Assembly (NCBI GenBank): GCA_964390545.1
Contig: CAYMJV010000065.1
Coordinates: 1 to 17,390 of the forward strand
Direction of reading: 5' to 3'
DNA from: CAYMJV01 sp964390545
GTDB taxonomy: Bacteria > Desulfobacterota > BSN033 > UBA1163
DNA: 17,390 nt
Of the stretch, positions 1 through 7,003 are shown piece by piece. The notes beneath the pieces are model-generated. The model saw nothing but the letters and a program-made list of their open reading frames with translations. It was not told the origin of the DNA and did no database searches. The stretch's first letter is position 1. The number at the start of each line of letters is the position of its first letter. Position numbers and translations under genes: made by a program.

Positions 1-775
1 TCATGGCCATGTGACCAGTGAGCGCAACGTATTTTTGCACCTCGTAGAACTTGTGTGAGTAGATGGTGTTGAGCGGATTCTCCTGCCCCTCCACCACACC
101 GAGCTGAAGGGCTGCGTACAGTTCTGCCACAGCCATGGGGGTCGTGGCAGCCCCTAGGGCGGCCAGGGCGGCCCTCGCCATAGGAGAATCCATGGTCCGG
201 ATCTTCAAGCCCTTGACGTCATCTGGCTTCACTACCTGCTTGGTCTTGGTGGTCAGATGTCTTTCGCCATACCACCAACCCATGTCAAGGATGCGGATCC
301 CGCTTTCCTTCGCGGCCTGCTCGTTGAGTTCTTTCATGAGGGGTCCGCGCGCAACCTTGATCAGTTTGGGCCGCAACTCAGCCTCGGTGTTGCCCTTCAG
401 GACATAAGGCATGCCGAGCACGCCGATAGGCCCCCACCCCTTGAACTGACCCAGCATACTGGGGCCGGTCAGGGAGATGTGAATGACCCCGTTCTTGACC
501 TGCTCCAGCATGTCCTTCTCGCTGCCCAGCTGGTTGGCGGGGAAGACGTGCACAGTAACGGCACCGCCCGTGCGCTCCTTCATTAGCTCTGCAAACTTGA
601 CGCACCCCTTGTGATAGGACATGTCCAAGACGCCGGAGTGGCCCACCTTGACGTCCATCTTGGGAAAGCTTGCAGCATACCCAAAGGTCACTCCAAAGAC
701 GATGAGACTAATTGCTGCCAAAATAAGGATGCTTGTCCTACCTTTTCCCAGAAATCCTACAAAGTCTCTCTTCAT
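1..775 (-). CDS. dctP: TRAP transporter substrate-binding protein, DctP family (3' end cut by window edge)
   Basis: Periplasmic binding protein of a TRAP transporter, which captures an organic acid and delivers it to a QM permease. The frame is open from ATG at 775 to the left edge, giving 258 codons without a stop. A strong AAAGGAGG lies just upstream of the ATG. A hydrophobic segment at residues 16-35 reads as a signal peptide or anchor. Family hallmarks are GLKIRT at 189-194, whose arginine normally binds the substrate carboxylate, and QENP at 231-234 followed by HKFYEVQKY. About 70-80 C-terminal residues are missing compared with the usual length near 330. It is a distant relative of the second DctP at 13320 and not a recent copy. 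Its GC is higher than that of the SDR upstream. Its permease genes would lie beyond the left edge. The family is sure; the substrate is unknown. Confidence 0.93.
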   Translation of the reverse strand, partial: MKRDFVGFLGKGRTSILILAAISLIVFGVTFGYAASFPKMDVKVGHSGVLDMSYHKGCVKFAELMKERTGGAVTVHVFPANQLGSEKDMLEQVKNGVIHISLTGPSMLGQFKGWGPIGVLGMPYVLKGNTEAELRPKLIKVARGPLMKELNEQAAKESGIRILDMGWWYGERHLTTKTKQVVKPDDVKGLKIRTMDSPMARAALAALGAATTPMAVAELYAALQLGVVEGQENPLNTIYSHKFYEVQKYVALTGHMAM

Positions 776-955
776 CTCTCTCCTCCTTTCTAAAGATATC
801 ACCTTTCTCTAATCTGCGAGAGGTGACTGGATTAAAAAAGGGTTTTTTTGTTATTAAAGACTCCCACAGATCCCACTGCAAAGGACCAAAAAGGTCCTGA
901 ACCTTACGATTGACTCATAACGAGAGAATATTGCATCCCTGTACTCATGTACGCA

Positions 956-984
956 CGCATACCAATTATCGAAAATTTTGTCAA
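956..984 (-). promoter_or_regulatory. possible sigma-70 promoter for the edge dctP
   Basis: On the minus strand a perfect TTGACA (979-984) is followed after 17 bases by TATGCG (956-961), which matches the -10 consensus at only half its positions. It lies about 180 bases upstream of the dctP start. The leader that follows contains a small inverted repeat, AGGACC / GGTCCT (882-898, loop of five A). The -35 box is good and the -10 is poor, so this is a candidate only. Confidence 0.35.
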
Positions 985-1004
985 GAAGATGTACACGTCC
1001 CCTT

Positions 1005-1805
1005 CTAAGCGGCGAGCCAGCCTCCATCGACTGGAAGAATATGACCGTTTACAAAATTGGAGGCTTCGGAGGCGAGGAAGACGACAGGGCCGAAAAGATC
1101 ATCCAGTTGCCCCAGACGCTTCATCGGAATCCGGCTGAGGACCCATTCCTTTTTGATCGGGTCATTCAAAAACGATACATTCAAAGGAGTAAGAGTAAAA
1201 ACCGGAGCAATACCATTAACGTTTATCCCCTTAGGTCCCCATTCAATAGCAAGGGAACGGGTCAATTGGTTCACTCCTCCTTTGCTTGGTGCGTAGGCCA
1301 TGTCCTCCGCACGTCCTTGAAATCCCCGAACCGAAGAAACGTTAATGATCTTTCCTTTCCCTTGATTCAGCATAACTCTTCCTACATGCTTACAGCAGAG
1401 AACGACCGATTTTAAATTAACATCTATGACATTCTGCCAGGCTGCCGTATCGAAATCGATAGAAGGTTGCAAATGGACAGTTCCCTGGCTATTGACCAGG
1501 ATGTCAATTCGGCCAAAAAGCTTCATCACCTGATGAACCATCTTTTCCACTTCTTCTTCGCGAGTGACATCTGACACAATATACTTGCCCACCTTTCCCA
1601 TTTTCGAAATCGCTTCAGTGGTCTTTTGAAGGTCCTGGGTGCTTCTTGCAACAACACATACATCAGCCCCAGCAGAGGAGAGGGCCAAAGCCATGGCCTG
1701 GCCGAGTCCCCGGCTCCCGCCCACTACAAGAGCCACCTTCTTGTCCAATCGGAATCGTTCTAAAGTGGAAGAGGCCAAATTGGTTAATTGATTAAGGTCT
1801 ATCAT
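1005..1805 (-). CDS. short-chain dehydrogenase/reductase (classical SDR, gluconate/KDG-dehydrogenase-like)
   Basis: NAD(P)-dependent oxidoreductase of 266 residues, a usual size for a classical SDR. The Rossmann motif is GGSRGLG at 29-35. The catalytic set is N130, S158, Y171 and K175 (YAPSK), and the C-terminus ends in PVDGG as in FabG/KduD-like enzymes. Two departures stand out: the NNAG motif reads NSQG (105-108), and the usual PG after the catalytic helix reads PV (201-202). A residue 1-20 extension precedes the Rossmann fold. The start is ATG at 1805 with AAAGGAG about 8 bases upstream. It follows the zinc dehydrogenase gene across a 193-base gap holding a hairpin repeat. Likely substrates are sugar acids or polyols, inferred from family and context only. 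Confidence 0.92.
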   Translation of the reverse strand: MIDLNQLTNLASSTLERFRLDKKVALVVGGSRGLGQAMALALSSAGADVCVVARSTQDLQKTTEAISKMGKVGKYIVSDVTREEEVEKMVHQVMKLFGRIDILVNSQGTVHLQPSIDFDTAAWQNVIDVNLKSVVLCCKHVGRVMLNQGKGKIINVSSVRGFQGRAEDMAYAPSKGGVNQLTRSLAIEWGPKGINVNGIAPVFTLTPLNVSFLNDPIKKEWVLSRIPMKRLGQLDDLFGPVVFLASEASNFVNGHILPVDGGWLAA

Positions 1806-1849
1806 CGTGAAACTCCTTTTGATTGAGTAGAAAATTATCTCAGAAATTT

Positions 1850-1935
1850 CCTCCCCCCTTGTGGGGGAGGACTAAGGTGGGGGGAGTTCAACTTGTCCAC
1901 CCCCACCCTCACCCTCCCCCGTCGAAGGGGGAGGG
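1850..1935. repeat. composite GC-rich hairpin repeat
   Basis: Three adjacent inverted repeats fill the gap between the SDR and the zinc dehydrogenase. They are CCTCCCCC (1850-1857) with GGGGGAGG (1863-1870), GGTGGGGG (1876-1883) with CCCCCACC (1900-1907), and CCCTCCCCC (1912-1920) with GGGGGAGGG (1927-1935). No run of T follows on the minus strand, so a classical terminator is not supported. It resembles in style the elements at 3041 and 12094 and is probably a dispersed REP/MITE-like sequence. Confidence 0.65.
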
Positions 1936-1998
1936 GATTTTGGGGGATAGTATTATTTTCGTGGTTCGCAGCCTATCATTTAATATTCATCGACATTT

Positions 1999-3012
1999 CT
2001 ATAACTCCACCACGGCTTTGATCACACCGGTTTCCGGTCTTAGCCAGGATTCAAATTGGCTGGTCACCTGATCCAATGAAGCCCGATGGGTGATAAAAGA
2101 AGTCCCATCCACTATCCCTACTTCGAGAGAGCGAACGATATGTTCAATATCCTGTCGCGTGGCGTTTCGGCTGCTCAGGAGGGTGAGCTCCCGGCGATGA
2201 AAATCAGGATCAAAAAAGGTGATATTCTCCTGGACCAGACTGACCAAAACATAACGGCCCCCATGAGCTACCCAATTGAAAGCCTTCATCATGGAGCTGG
2301 CATTTCCAGTCGCATCGAATACGACGGTAGGATAATCTCCGTTCGTAATCGATTCGATCTCTTTGACTGGATCTCTCTTTCCATGGATCACATAATCGAC
2401 CTTGAGCTTGTCTCGGCAAAATTGGAGCCGTTCTTCCACGATGTCCAAAGCCATAACCTTTGCACCCGCCTCCCTGGCGGACTGCATGACAGCCATCCCA
2501 ATAGGACCGGCACCAATGATTAAGGCAGATTCCCTTTTTTCGATCTGAGCACGTCTTACAGCATGGGCACCGATGCCGAGGCACTCCGCCATGGCTAATT
2601 GGTCAAGATTGAGGGTTTCGGATTTAATGAGGTGATCGAGGGGGACGCTCAAGTATTCGGACATTCCTCCATCTCTTTGGACACCAAAAAGGGTCAATTG
2701 GGTACAACAATTCGTCTTGCCTCGCCTGCAAGCGATACATTTTCCACATTCAAGATAAGGAATGATGGCAACAGGATCACCCTGTTTGAACCCGTAAGAG
2801 TTCTTTCCTACTTCCGCAATCTCACCGGAGATTTCGTGACCAAGGACTCTCGGGTAGGTGAAATAAGGTTGTTCTCCTTTAAAGGCATGGAGGTCCGTTC
2901 CACAGATCCCCACACGCCGGACACGAATCAGAGCCTCTCCTAACTTTACCTCAGGAAGGTCCATGTCTTTCATCTTCAATTGGCAAGGTTTTTCACAGAC
3001 AACGGATTTCAT
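1999..3012 (-). CDS. zinc-dependent alcohol dehydrogenase (MDR family, RspB/LgoD/sorbitol-dehydrogenase-like)
   Basis: NAD(P)-dependent medium-chain dehydrogenase of 337 residues, close to the roughly 340 of E. coli RspB and LgoD (L-galactonate dehydrogenase), which it resembles in length and motif layout. The catalytic zinc site is C37 (GICGTD), H59-E60 (GHE) and probably E143. The structural zinc site is C89, C92, C95 and C103. The nucleotide-binding motif is GAGPIG (167-172), with D190 at the end of the second strand, which favours NAD over NADP. The start is ATG at 3012, with AAAGGAA upstream. It lies in the leftward convoy between the RraA pair and the SDR. Oxidation of a sugar acid or polyol hydroxyl is the likely chemistry; the exact substrate cannot be read from sequence. 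Confidence 0.93.
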   Translation of the reverse strand: MKSVVCEKPCQLKMKDMDLPEVKLGEALIRVRRVGICGTDLHAFKGEQPYFTYPRVLGHEISGEIAEVGKNSYGFKQGDPVAIIPYLECGKCIACRRGKTNCCTQLTLFGVQRDGGMSEYLSVPLDHLIKSETLNLDQLAMAECLGIGAHAVRRAQIEKRESALIIGAGPIGMAVMQSAREAGAKVMALDIVEERLQFCRDKLKVDYVIHGKRDPVKEIESITNGDYPTVVFDATGNASSMMKAFNWVAHGGRYVLVSLVQENITFFDPDFHRRELTLLSSRNATRQDIEHIVRSLEVGIVDGTSFITHRASLDQVTSQFESWLRPETGVIKAVVEL

Positions 3013-3040
3013 CGTATTTCCTTTCTAATACAAACGTAAC

Positions 3041-3089
3041 CCCTCACCCCCTCCCTCTCCCCTCGAAGGGGAGAGGGGAAGGGTGAGGG
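3041..3089. repeat. dispersed CCCTCACCC hairpin element
   Basis: A long imperfect hairpin. The outer arms are CCCTCACCC (3041-3049) and GGGTGAGGG (3081-3089). The inner arms are CCCTCTCCCCT (3053-3063) and AGGGGAGAGGG (3067-3077) around a CGA loop. The same outer and inner arm sequences recur at 12094-12142. It fills the 90-base gap between the zinc dehydrogenase and the RraA-like gene. No T-run follows, so a terminator role is unproven. Confidence 0.75.
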
Positions 3090-3102
3090 AAAGTCCATTC
3101 AA

Positions 3103-3996
3103 TTAGAGATGACCCCCATGGCGGGCCACAATGTCGTCAATGGAGTCGTTATGGAATCCTGCGAGACGGGTGAGGGCATCGGCCCAGACATCCTTATCAC
3201 CTGAGTCGATCTCGATGACCTGTTCGAGGACTCCACGGATAGTCTCATTCGGAATCACGACTTGCCCGTCATTGTCAGCGACAATGAAGTCCCGATCATG
3301 AATCATCACATCTCCGATCTTGATCGGTTCGCCAATAGAGAAGGCTTCAGTGCGAAAAGCAGAATCCGTCGGAAGGGTTCCCGTCCCATAAACGGGGAAT
3401 TTTTCTCTATTGAGAAGGGCGGTCCGAATCTTTTTAATATTGGCTTTCGACGCCTTCTTTCCCAAAGCCTTCTCCAAAGAGCGCAGGGAACGAGGATCAA
3501 AAGGCTCATCGCGAAAGTAGCTGTTAATCTGATGGGTGTCACGAGTGGGTCCATTGATCACTGCACCCATGGCGCCATAAGAGAGTGAGAGCGCCGTCAG
3601 GAGCCCTCCCCAGACGCCACCACACTTCTTTTCGTTCTCCTCAAAGGTTGAGAATTCGTGACTTGTTGGCGTATCGATCACAGCAACGTCGCCGGGCTGC
3701 AGGGTCCGAATGAAGGCGATCTCTCCTTCATACGGGTTGGTCCGGTAGGCTGGAGAATCAGGATCACGGACCAAACAGAAATCGGCTGTGTGAACGATGC
3801 CGAAGACCCGATGTTGGGGATCCGCATCTGCACCTGCAAGATAGCGAATCTCCATTGGTAGATAATAACGGTCTGAGCCTGGCCTTTGAATTCGAAGCCG
3901 GTCGAGGCTGTCGCTGGCATAGGCGGAGTTGATGATAGAGATGGCAAAACGCATCCGTTTATCCTTTAACAATTCCTGAAGGCTAATTTGCCCCAT
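3103..3996 (-). CDS. RraA-family protein with internal insertion
   Basis: 297 residues from ATG at 3996, which has AAGGAG about 9 bases upstream. An earlier in-frame ATG at 4149 would overlap the upstream gene by more than 130 bases and has no comparable support. The core RraA signature appears as GAMGAVINGPTRD (141-153), with N148 where the family usually has the aspartate of VDGGVRD. R152 and D153 are kept. A later strand reads ADNDGQVVIP (240-249). Between these lie about 45 extra residues, charged and rich in K, R and E (roughly 155-200), that compact RraA proteins lack. The family includes HMG/CHA aldolases, oxaloacetate decarboxylases and RNase E inhibitors. The altered signature makes its activity uncertain. 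It sits 16 bases after a second RraA-family gene, so the two may form a hetero-oligomer or act in succession. Confidence 0.85.
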   Translation of the reverse strand: MGQISLQELLKDKRMRFAISIINSAYASDSLDRLRIQRPGSDRYYLPMEIRYLAGADADPQHRVFGIVHTADFCLVRDPDSPAYRTNPYEGEIAFIRTLQPGDVAVIDTPTSHEFSTFEENEKKCGGVWGGLLTALSLSYGAMGAVINGPTRDTHQINSYFRDEPFDPRSLRSLEKALGKKASKANIKKIRTALLNREKFPVYGTGTLPTDSAFRTEAFSIGEPIKIGDVMIHDRDFIVADNDGQVVIPNETIRGVLEQVIEIDSGDKDVWADALTRLAGFHNDSIDDIVARHGGHL

Positions 3997-4012
3997 TTTC
4001 CATTTCTCCTTA

Positions 4013-4684
4013 TTAGAAGCTACCGTATTTTTTGTGGACCTCAGTAATTCCCACTCCTTTACGAAGTTCTGCCCGCATCTTTTTTTCGCGGGTAAAAACC
4101 TCTTCGGCTTCGGATAGGACATTGTAGGCAATTCCTTGTGGAATGACAACTACGCCATCGATATCGCCCACGATGAAATCGCCAGGGACGATTTGGGTCT
4201 CACCAATGATGATCGGTACCTGATATTTACGGATCGACCAGCGTCCGATCGAACTGGCAGAACATTTGAAGCGACAGAAGACGGGAAAATTCATATCCAA
4301 GATAAAAGAGGTGTCACGCACACCACCGTCAAGGACTGCACCGGTGCAGCCTCGCTGGCGGGCTGCCGTGCTCATGATTTCGCCCCAGTGAGCAGAGCTA
4401 AAATGATTATTGGTAGCCCACACAGAAATGGAGCAGGGAGTTATCTCTTCCAACATGGCCAGCCGCATGGAGGTGTCGTCTTCGGTGGGATCATTATGGG
4501 GTTCGCCGTAACCCGTAAAGGCAGGGCCGGCAATCATCATGTCATCACGAATGGGGTTGATGTAATAAGGCAAAATTTGATTTCTGTATCCCCGCTTGTC
4601 CAAAATGTCAGCAATAGCTCCCGTATAGAGCTTTTTATAGCGCTCACACATCTCTGCTATTGAAACAGGATAAGTTGTCGACAT
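4013..4684 (-). CDS. RraA-family protein (HMG/CHA aldolase / oxaloacetate decarboxylase-like)
   Basis: A compact RraA-family protein of 223 residues, a normal size. It carries the full signature: HWGE around 99-102, then GCTGAVLDGGVRD (112-124) with D119, R123 and D124. These correspond to the metal and substrate residues of class II pyruvate aldolases of the HMG/CHA type. A following VGDIDGVVVIP strand is also typical. The start is ATG at 4684 with GAGGAG about 8 bases upstream. The next gene, also RraA family, begins 16 bases downstream, so the pair is surely co-transcribed. Known members split 4-hydroxy-4-methyl-2-oxoglutarate or related acids to pyruvate, or decarboxylate oxaloacetate. 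This would fit the tricarboxylate-type transporter upstream, but is an inference. A 3-hexulose or RNase-inhibitor role is less likely here. Confidence 0.9.
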   Translation of the reverse strand: MSTTYPVSIAEMCERYKKLYTGAIADILDKRGYRNQILPYYINPIRDDMMIAGPAFTGYGEPHNDPTEDDTSMRLAMLEEITPCSISVWATNNHFSSAHWGEIMSTAARQRGCTGAVLDGGVRDTSFILDMNFPVFCRFKCSASSIGRWSIRKYQVPIIIGETQIVPGDFIVGDIDGVVVIPQGIAYNVLSEAEEVFTREKKMRAELRKGVGITEVHKKYGSF

Positions 4685-4731
4685 GATTCATCTCCTCTTA
4701 AAATTAGTACAAACGCATTAAGTAATATGTT

Positions 4732-4875
4732 AATAACCAAGTTCCAAGCAACAATAATCTAACATCCACTAAAAACTCAATGACCGAAACTCCAAAAATA
4801 AGGCTGATCAATATGCGTTTTGGCTATTTGGACATTGGTCACTGGAATTTATTTGGAGCTTGATGTTTGGTTATT
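4732..4875. repeat. long imperfect inverted repeat spanning the tctA stop codon
   Basis: AT-rich sequence between the compact rraA gene and tctA forms a degenerate inverted repeat. AATAACCAA (4732-4740) pairs with TTGGTTATT (4867-4875), CAAGC (4745-4749) with GCTTG (4858-4862), and TGACC (4781-4785) with GGTCA (4837-4841). The right arm lies inside the 3' end of tctA and encodes its last nine residues. Base composition shifts sharply near 4905, where the GC-rich body of tctA begins. It is probably an old mobile or repeat remnant. Confidence 0.45.
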
Positions 4876-6393
4876 GGAATTTAGCTTATTGAGGGTTGTT
4901 ATTACTACCTGCTGCCGCAACGCCTTTCGCTGGCGTCGGATGCCCGTGATCGTGGTAAGGGCAGCCAGGATCAGGATCGTCACCGCAATCGGCCGAGTCA
5001 CCAGGATCGAGAGATGATCTTGCGACATGGCCATCGAACGGCGGAAGTTCGACTCCATCATAACCCCAAGGATTTGGGCCAAGACCATCGGTGAAACCGG
5101 GTAGTCGTACCGGATCATGATGTATCCGATGAACCCGAAGAAGACACAAGTCACCATGTCGAAGATGTCGTTCCCGATGGCATACGAGCCGACCATGCAG
5201 GCGATGAAGATCAAGGGAACCAGGAAGCGGCGGTCAATGTTGATGACCTTGGCGAAGAGCCGGGCAAAGGTGAGCCCCAGGATCACGAATACGATGTTCG
5301 CCGTGATCATGCCGGCGAACATCTGATGAACCAGGTCAAGGTGATCCCGGAAGAGCAACGGGCCAGGCTGGAGATTGTGGATGGTCAGGGCGCCCATGAG
5401 AACCGCGGTGGCCGCATCGCCCGGTAATCCCAGAGTCATCATGGGCAGGACGTCCCCCCCGGTGCTGGCGTTCTCCGCGCACTGGGGTGCAGCCACACCC
5501 TCCAGGATGCCGGTGCCGAACAGCTCAGGATGTTTGGAGGTCCGCTTGGCCTCGCTGTACCCGATGAAGCAGGCGGTCTCAGCCCCGATGGCGGGCGTGA
5601 CCCCAACGATCAGGCCGATGATGCATGAACGCACGAACGTCCTCGTGCACTCCCGGAGCTCGCGAAGCGTTGGAATGATGTTTGTCAGGACCGCGCTCAC
5701 CTTCGGAGCGGTCAGGATTACCTCGACCTGTCGGAAGCCCTCGGATAGGGCGAAAAGCCCGATCAGCATCGGGACGAAGGAAAATCCGCCGGTCAGCTGG
5801 GTTGTGCCGAAGGTGAACCGCGGAAATCCTCCCATGGGATCCAGGCCAACCATGGCGATGAGGAGGCCAAGGCAGCCCGAGATGATTCCCTTCAACGGGG
5901 ATTTGCCGGTCAGGGTGACCGTCACCGACAGACCGAAGACAGCCAGGGCGAAGTATTCGGGAGCGGAAAAGCGCAATGCGAAGTTGGCCAGGATCGGGGC
6001 GAAGAAGGTGAGGCAGATGGCAGTGAAAGTTCCGCCGATGCCAGAGGCCACTGTGGCCATGCCAATTGCCTTTCCGGCCATGCCCTTCTGGGCTAGCGGG
6101 TATCCATCGAATACGCTCGCTGCCGCCGCCGGCGTCCCCGGAGTTTTGATGAGAATTGAAGCAACGCCCCCGCCATAGATCGCTCCTGTATAAATGCCGA
6201 GGAGCATTACGATGCCTGTGATCGGATTCATGCCGAAAGTGAAGGGCACCAATAGGGCGATCCCCATGGTGGCGGTAAGCCCGGGAATGGCTCCGATGAT
6301 GATGCCGAAGAACGAACCCAAAACCAGCGCCACGATGTTGTAGCCCAACAGGACCGTGGCGAACCCGTGGAGCAACAGGTTGAGATCGACCAT
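4849..6393 (-). CDS. tctA: tripartite tricarboxylate transporter large permease, TctA family
   Basis: The large, multi-span inner-membrane subunit of a tripartite tricarboxylate transporter (TTT), 514 residues and close to the usual 500. Family signatures are GAIPGLT (34-40), GAIYGGG (70-76) and KTPGTPAAAASVFDGYP (83-99), with a second PGL-type repeat later in the protein. I chose ATG at 6393. A longer frame upstream to 6582 would run into tctB with non-membrane, arginine/serine-rich sequence. The ribosome-binding site is a weak GGGGGG run 8-14 bases upstream. The C-terminal tail is polar and AT-rich (NKLNSNNQTSSSK) and is encoded partly by the inverted repeat around 4732-4875, which suggests a replaced 3' end. 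It follows tctB by 25 bases. The substrate is probably a carboxylic acid. Confidence 0.95.
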   Translation of the reverse strand: MVDLNLLLHGFATVLLGYNIVALVLGSFFGIIIGAIPGLTATMGIALLVPFTFGMNPITGIVMLLGIYTGAIYGGGVASILIKTPGTPAAAASVFDGYPLAQKGMAGKAIGMATVASGIGGTFTAICLTFFAPILANFALRFSAPEYFALAVFGLSVTVTLTGKSPLKGIISGCLGLLIAMVGLDPMGGFPRFTFGTTQLTGGFSFVPMLIGLFALSEGFRQVEVILTAPKVSAVLTNIIPTLRELRECTRTFVRSCIIGLIVGVTPAIGAETACFIGYSEAKRTSKHPELFGTGILEGVAAPQCAENASTGGDVLPMMTLGLPGDAATAVLMGALTIHNLQPGPLLFRDHLDLVHQMFAGMITANIVFVILGLTFARLFAKVINIDRRFLVPLIFIACMVGSYAIGNDIFDMVTCVFFGFIGYIMIRYDYPVSPMVLAQILGVMMESNFRRSMAMSQDHLSILVTRPIAVTILILAALTTITGIRRQRKALRQQVVITTLNKLNSNNQTSSSK

Positions 6394-6418
6394 CAAAACG
6401 CCCCCCAAAGGAAGGCTA

Positions 6419-6916
6419 TCAGAAGATGAGCGCGAGGCCATGCTCGCGTAGGCTGTTTTCGATCCATCCCCGCGGCAGCGGTACGTGTAGGGCAGTGGAG
6501 AAGAGTACGTATACGACGAGCGGGACAAGGATCGCAAACAAAACCAAACGGGGCCAGCGCCGCTCGCCCAGCACCAAGGCAAAGAGCGGCATGTACAAGA
6601 GCGTTGTGCCGAAGAACCCGATGCGTTCTACGACAAACAGGTATCCGAAGGTGAGCACGGCTGCTCCAATGACTCGCCATAGGTCTGCCCCCTCCAGTCT
6701 CTTCTCCAACTCGAGCGCCCGGCCCTTCATGGCGCGGTAGAGGAGTAAGAAGACAGCGACAAGGAGAAGGGTCGCGACCCCTCGTGGGACGACAAATGGC
6801 CTGCCGAGCAGCGCTGGTACAGGCCACTTCACCGACTCGTAGAAGACGTAGACGCAGATCGGGATGACGATCGCCACTGCGATAATATCCGCCTTCTTCA
6901 TAGTCAGATTGGCCAT
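6419..6916 (-). CDS. tctB: tripartite tricarboxylate transporter small permease, TctB family
   Basis: The small inner-membrane subunit of the TTT system, 165 residues with about four hydrophobic spans (roughly 10-27, 47-62, 81-97 and 122-142). It ends in the family-typical YVLFSTALHVPLPRG. The start is ambiguous: a GTG at 6931 would add five residues, but ATG at 6916 has GGAG at a proper distance (about 8 bases) and is preferred. A third ATG at 6901 has no ribosome-binding site. It lies between tctC and tctA in the standard C-B-A order. An intercistronic hairpin separates it from tctC. Confidence 0.92.
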   Translation of the reverse strand: MANLTMKKADIIAVAIVIPICVYVFYESVKWPVPALLGRPFVVPRGVATLLLVAVFLLLYRAMKGRALELEKRLEGADLWRVIGAAVLTFGYLFVVERIGFFGTTLLYMPLFALVLGERRWPRLVLFAILVPLVVYVLFSTALHVPLPRGWIENSLREHGLALIF

Positions 6917-6953
6917 GGGAAGCTCCGACACGCGTTGAGATTATTCAAGTTTT

Positions 6954-6981
6954 GCGAGGGAGGGCCATTCCCCTCCCTCGC
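6954..6981. repeat. intercistronic hairpin between tctC and tctB
   Basis: A perfect 11-base stem, GCGAGGGAGGG (6954-6964) and CCCTCCCTCGC (6971-6981), with the loop CCATTC. It lies just beyond the tctC stop. On the minus strand it is followed by AAAACTT and not a T-run, so it is not a complete intrinsic terminator. Hairpins in this position often protect the upstream binding-protein mRNA and lower expression of the permease genes. Confidence 0.7.
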
Positions 6982-7003
6982 GTCCTTTCGTCGTGCGATG
7001 GTC

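Noticed and set aside
941..952. GTAC-TCAT-GTAC as a regulator operator upstream of the edge dctP
   Set aside because: The arms are only four bases and themselves self-complementary. There is no second copy, so chance is likely.
1850..1935. Rho-independent terminator
   Set aside because: The stems are strong but no T-run follows on either strand. A dispersed repeat explains the sequence better.
3997..4149. N-terminal extension of the long RraA-family protein to 4149
   Set aside because: It would overlap the upstream rraA gene by more than 130 bases, and the ATG at 3996 has a good ribosome-binding site.
4136..4663. 175-codon plus-strand frame opposite the compact rraA gene
   Set aside because: It is antisense to the intact DGGVRD signature and has no ribosome-binding site or recognisable domain.
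5375..6178. 267-codon plus-strand frame opposite tctA
   Set aside because: It is antisense to the conserved TctA signatures. Its translation is proline-, arginine- and threonine-rich with no ribosome-binding site.
6394..6582. N-terminal extension of tctA to 6582
   Set aside because: The added residues overlap tctB and lack any TctA similarity. ATG at 6393 gives the normal length and first membrane segment.
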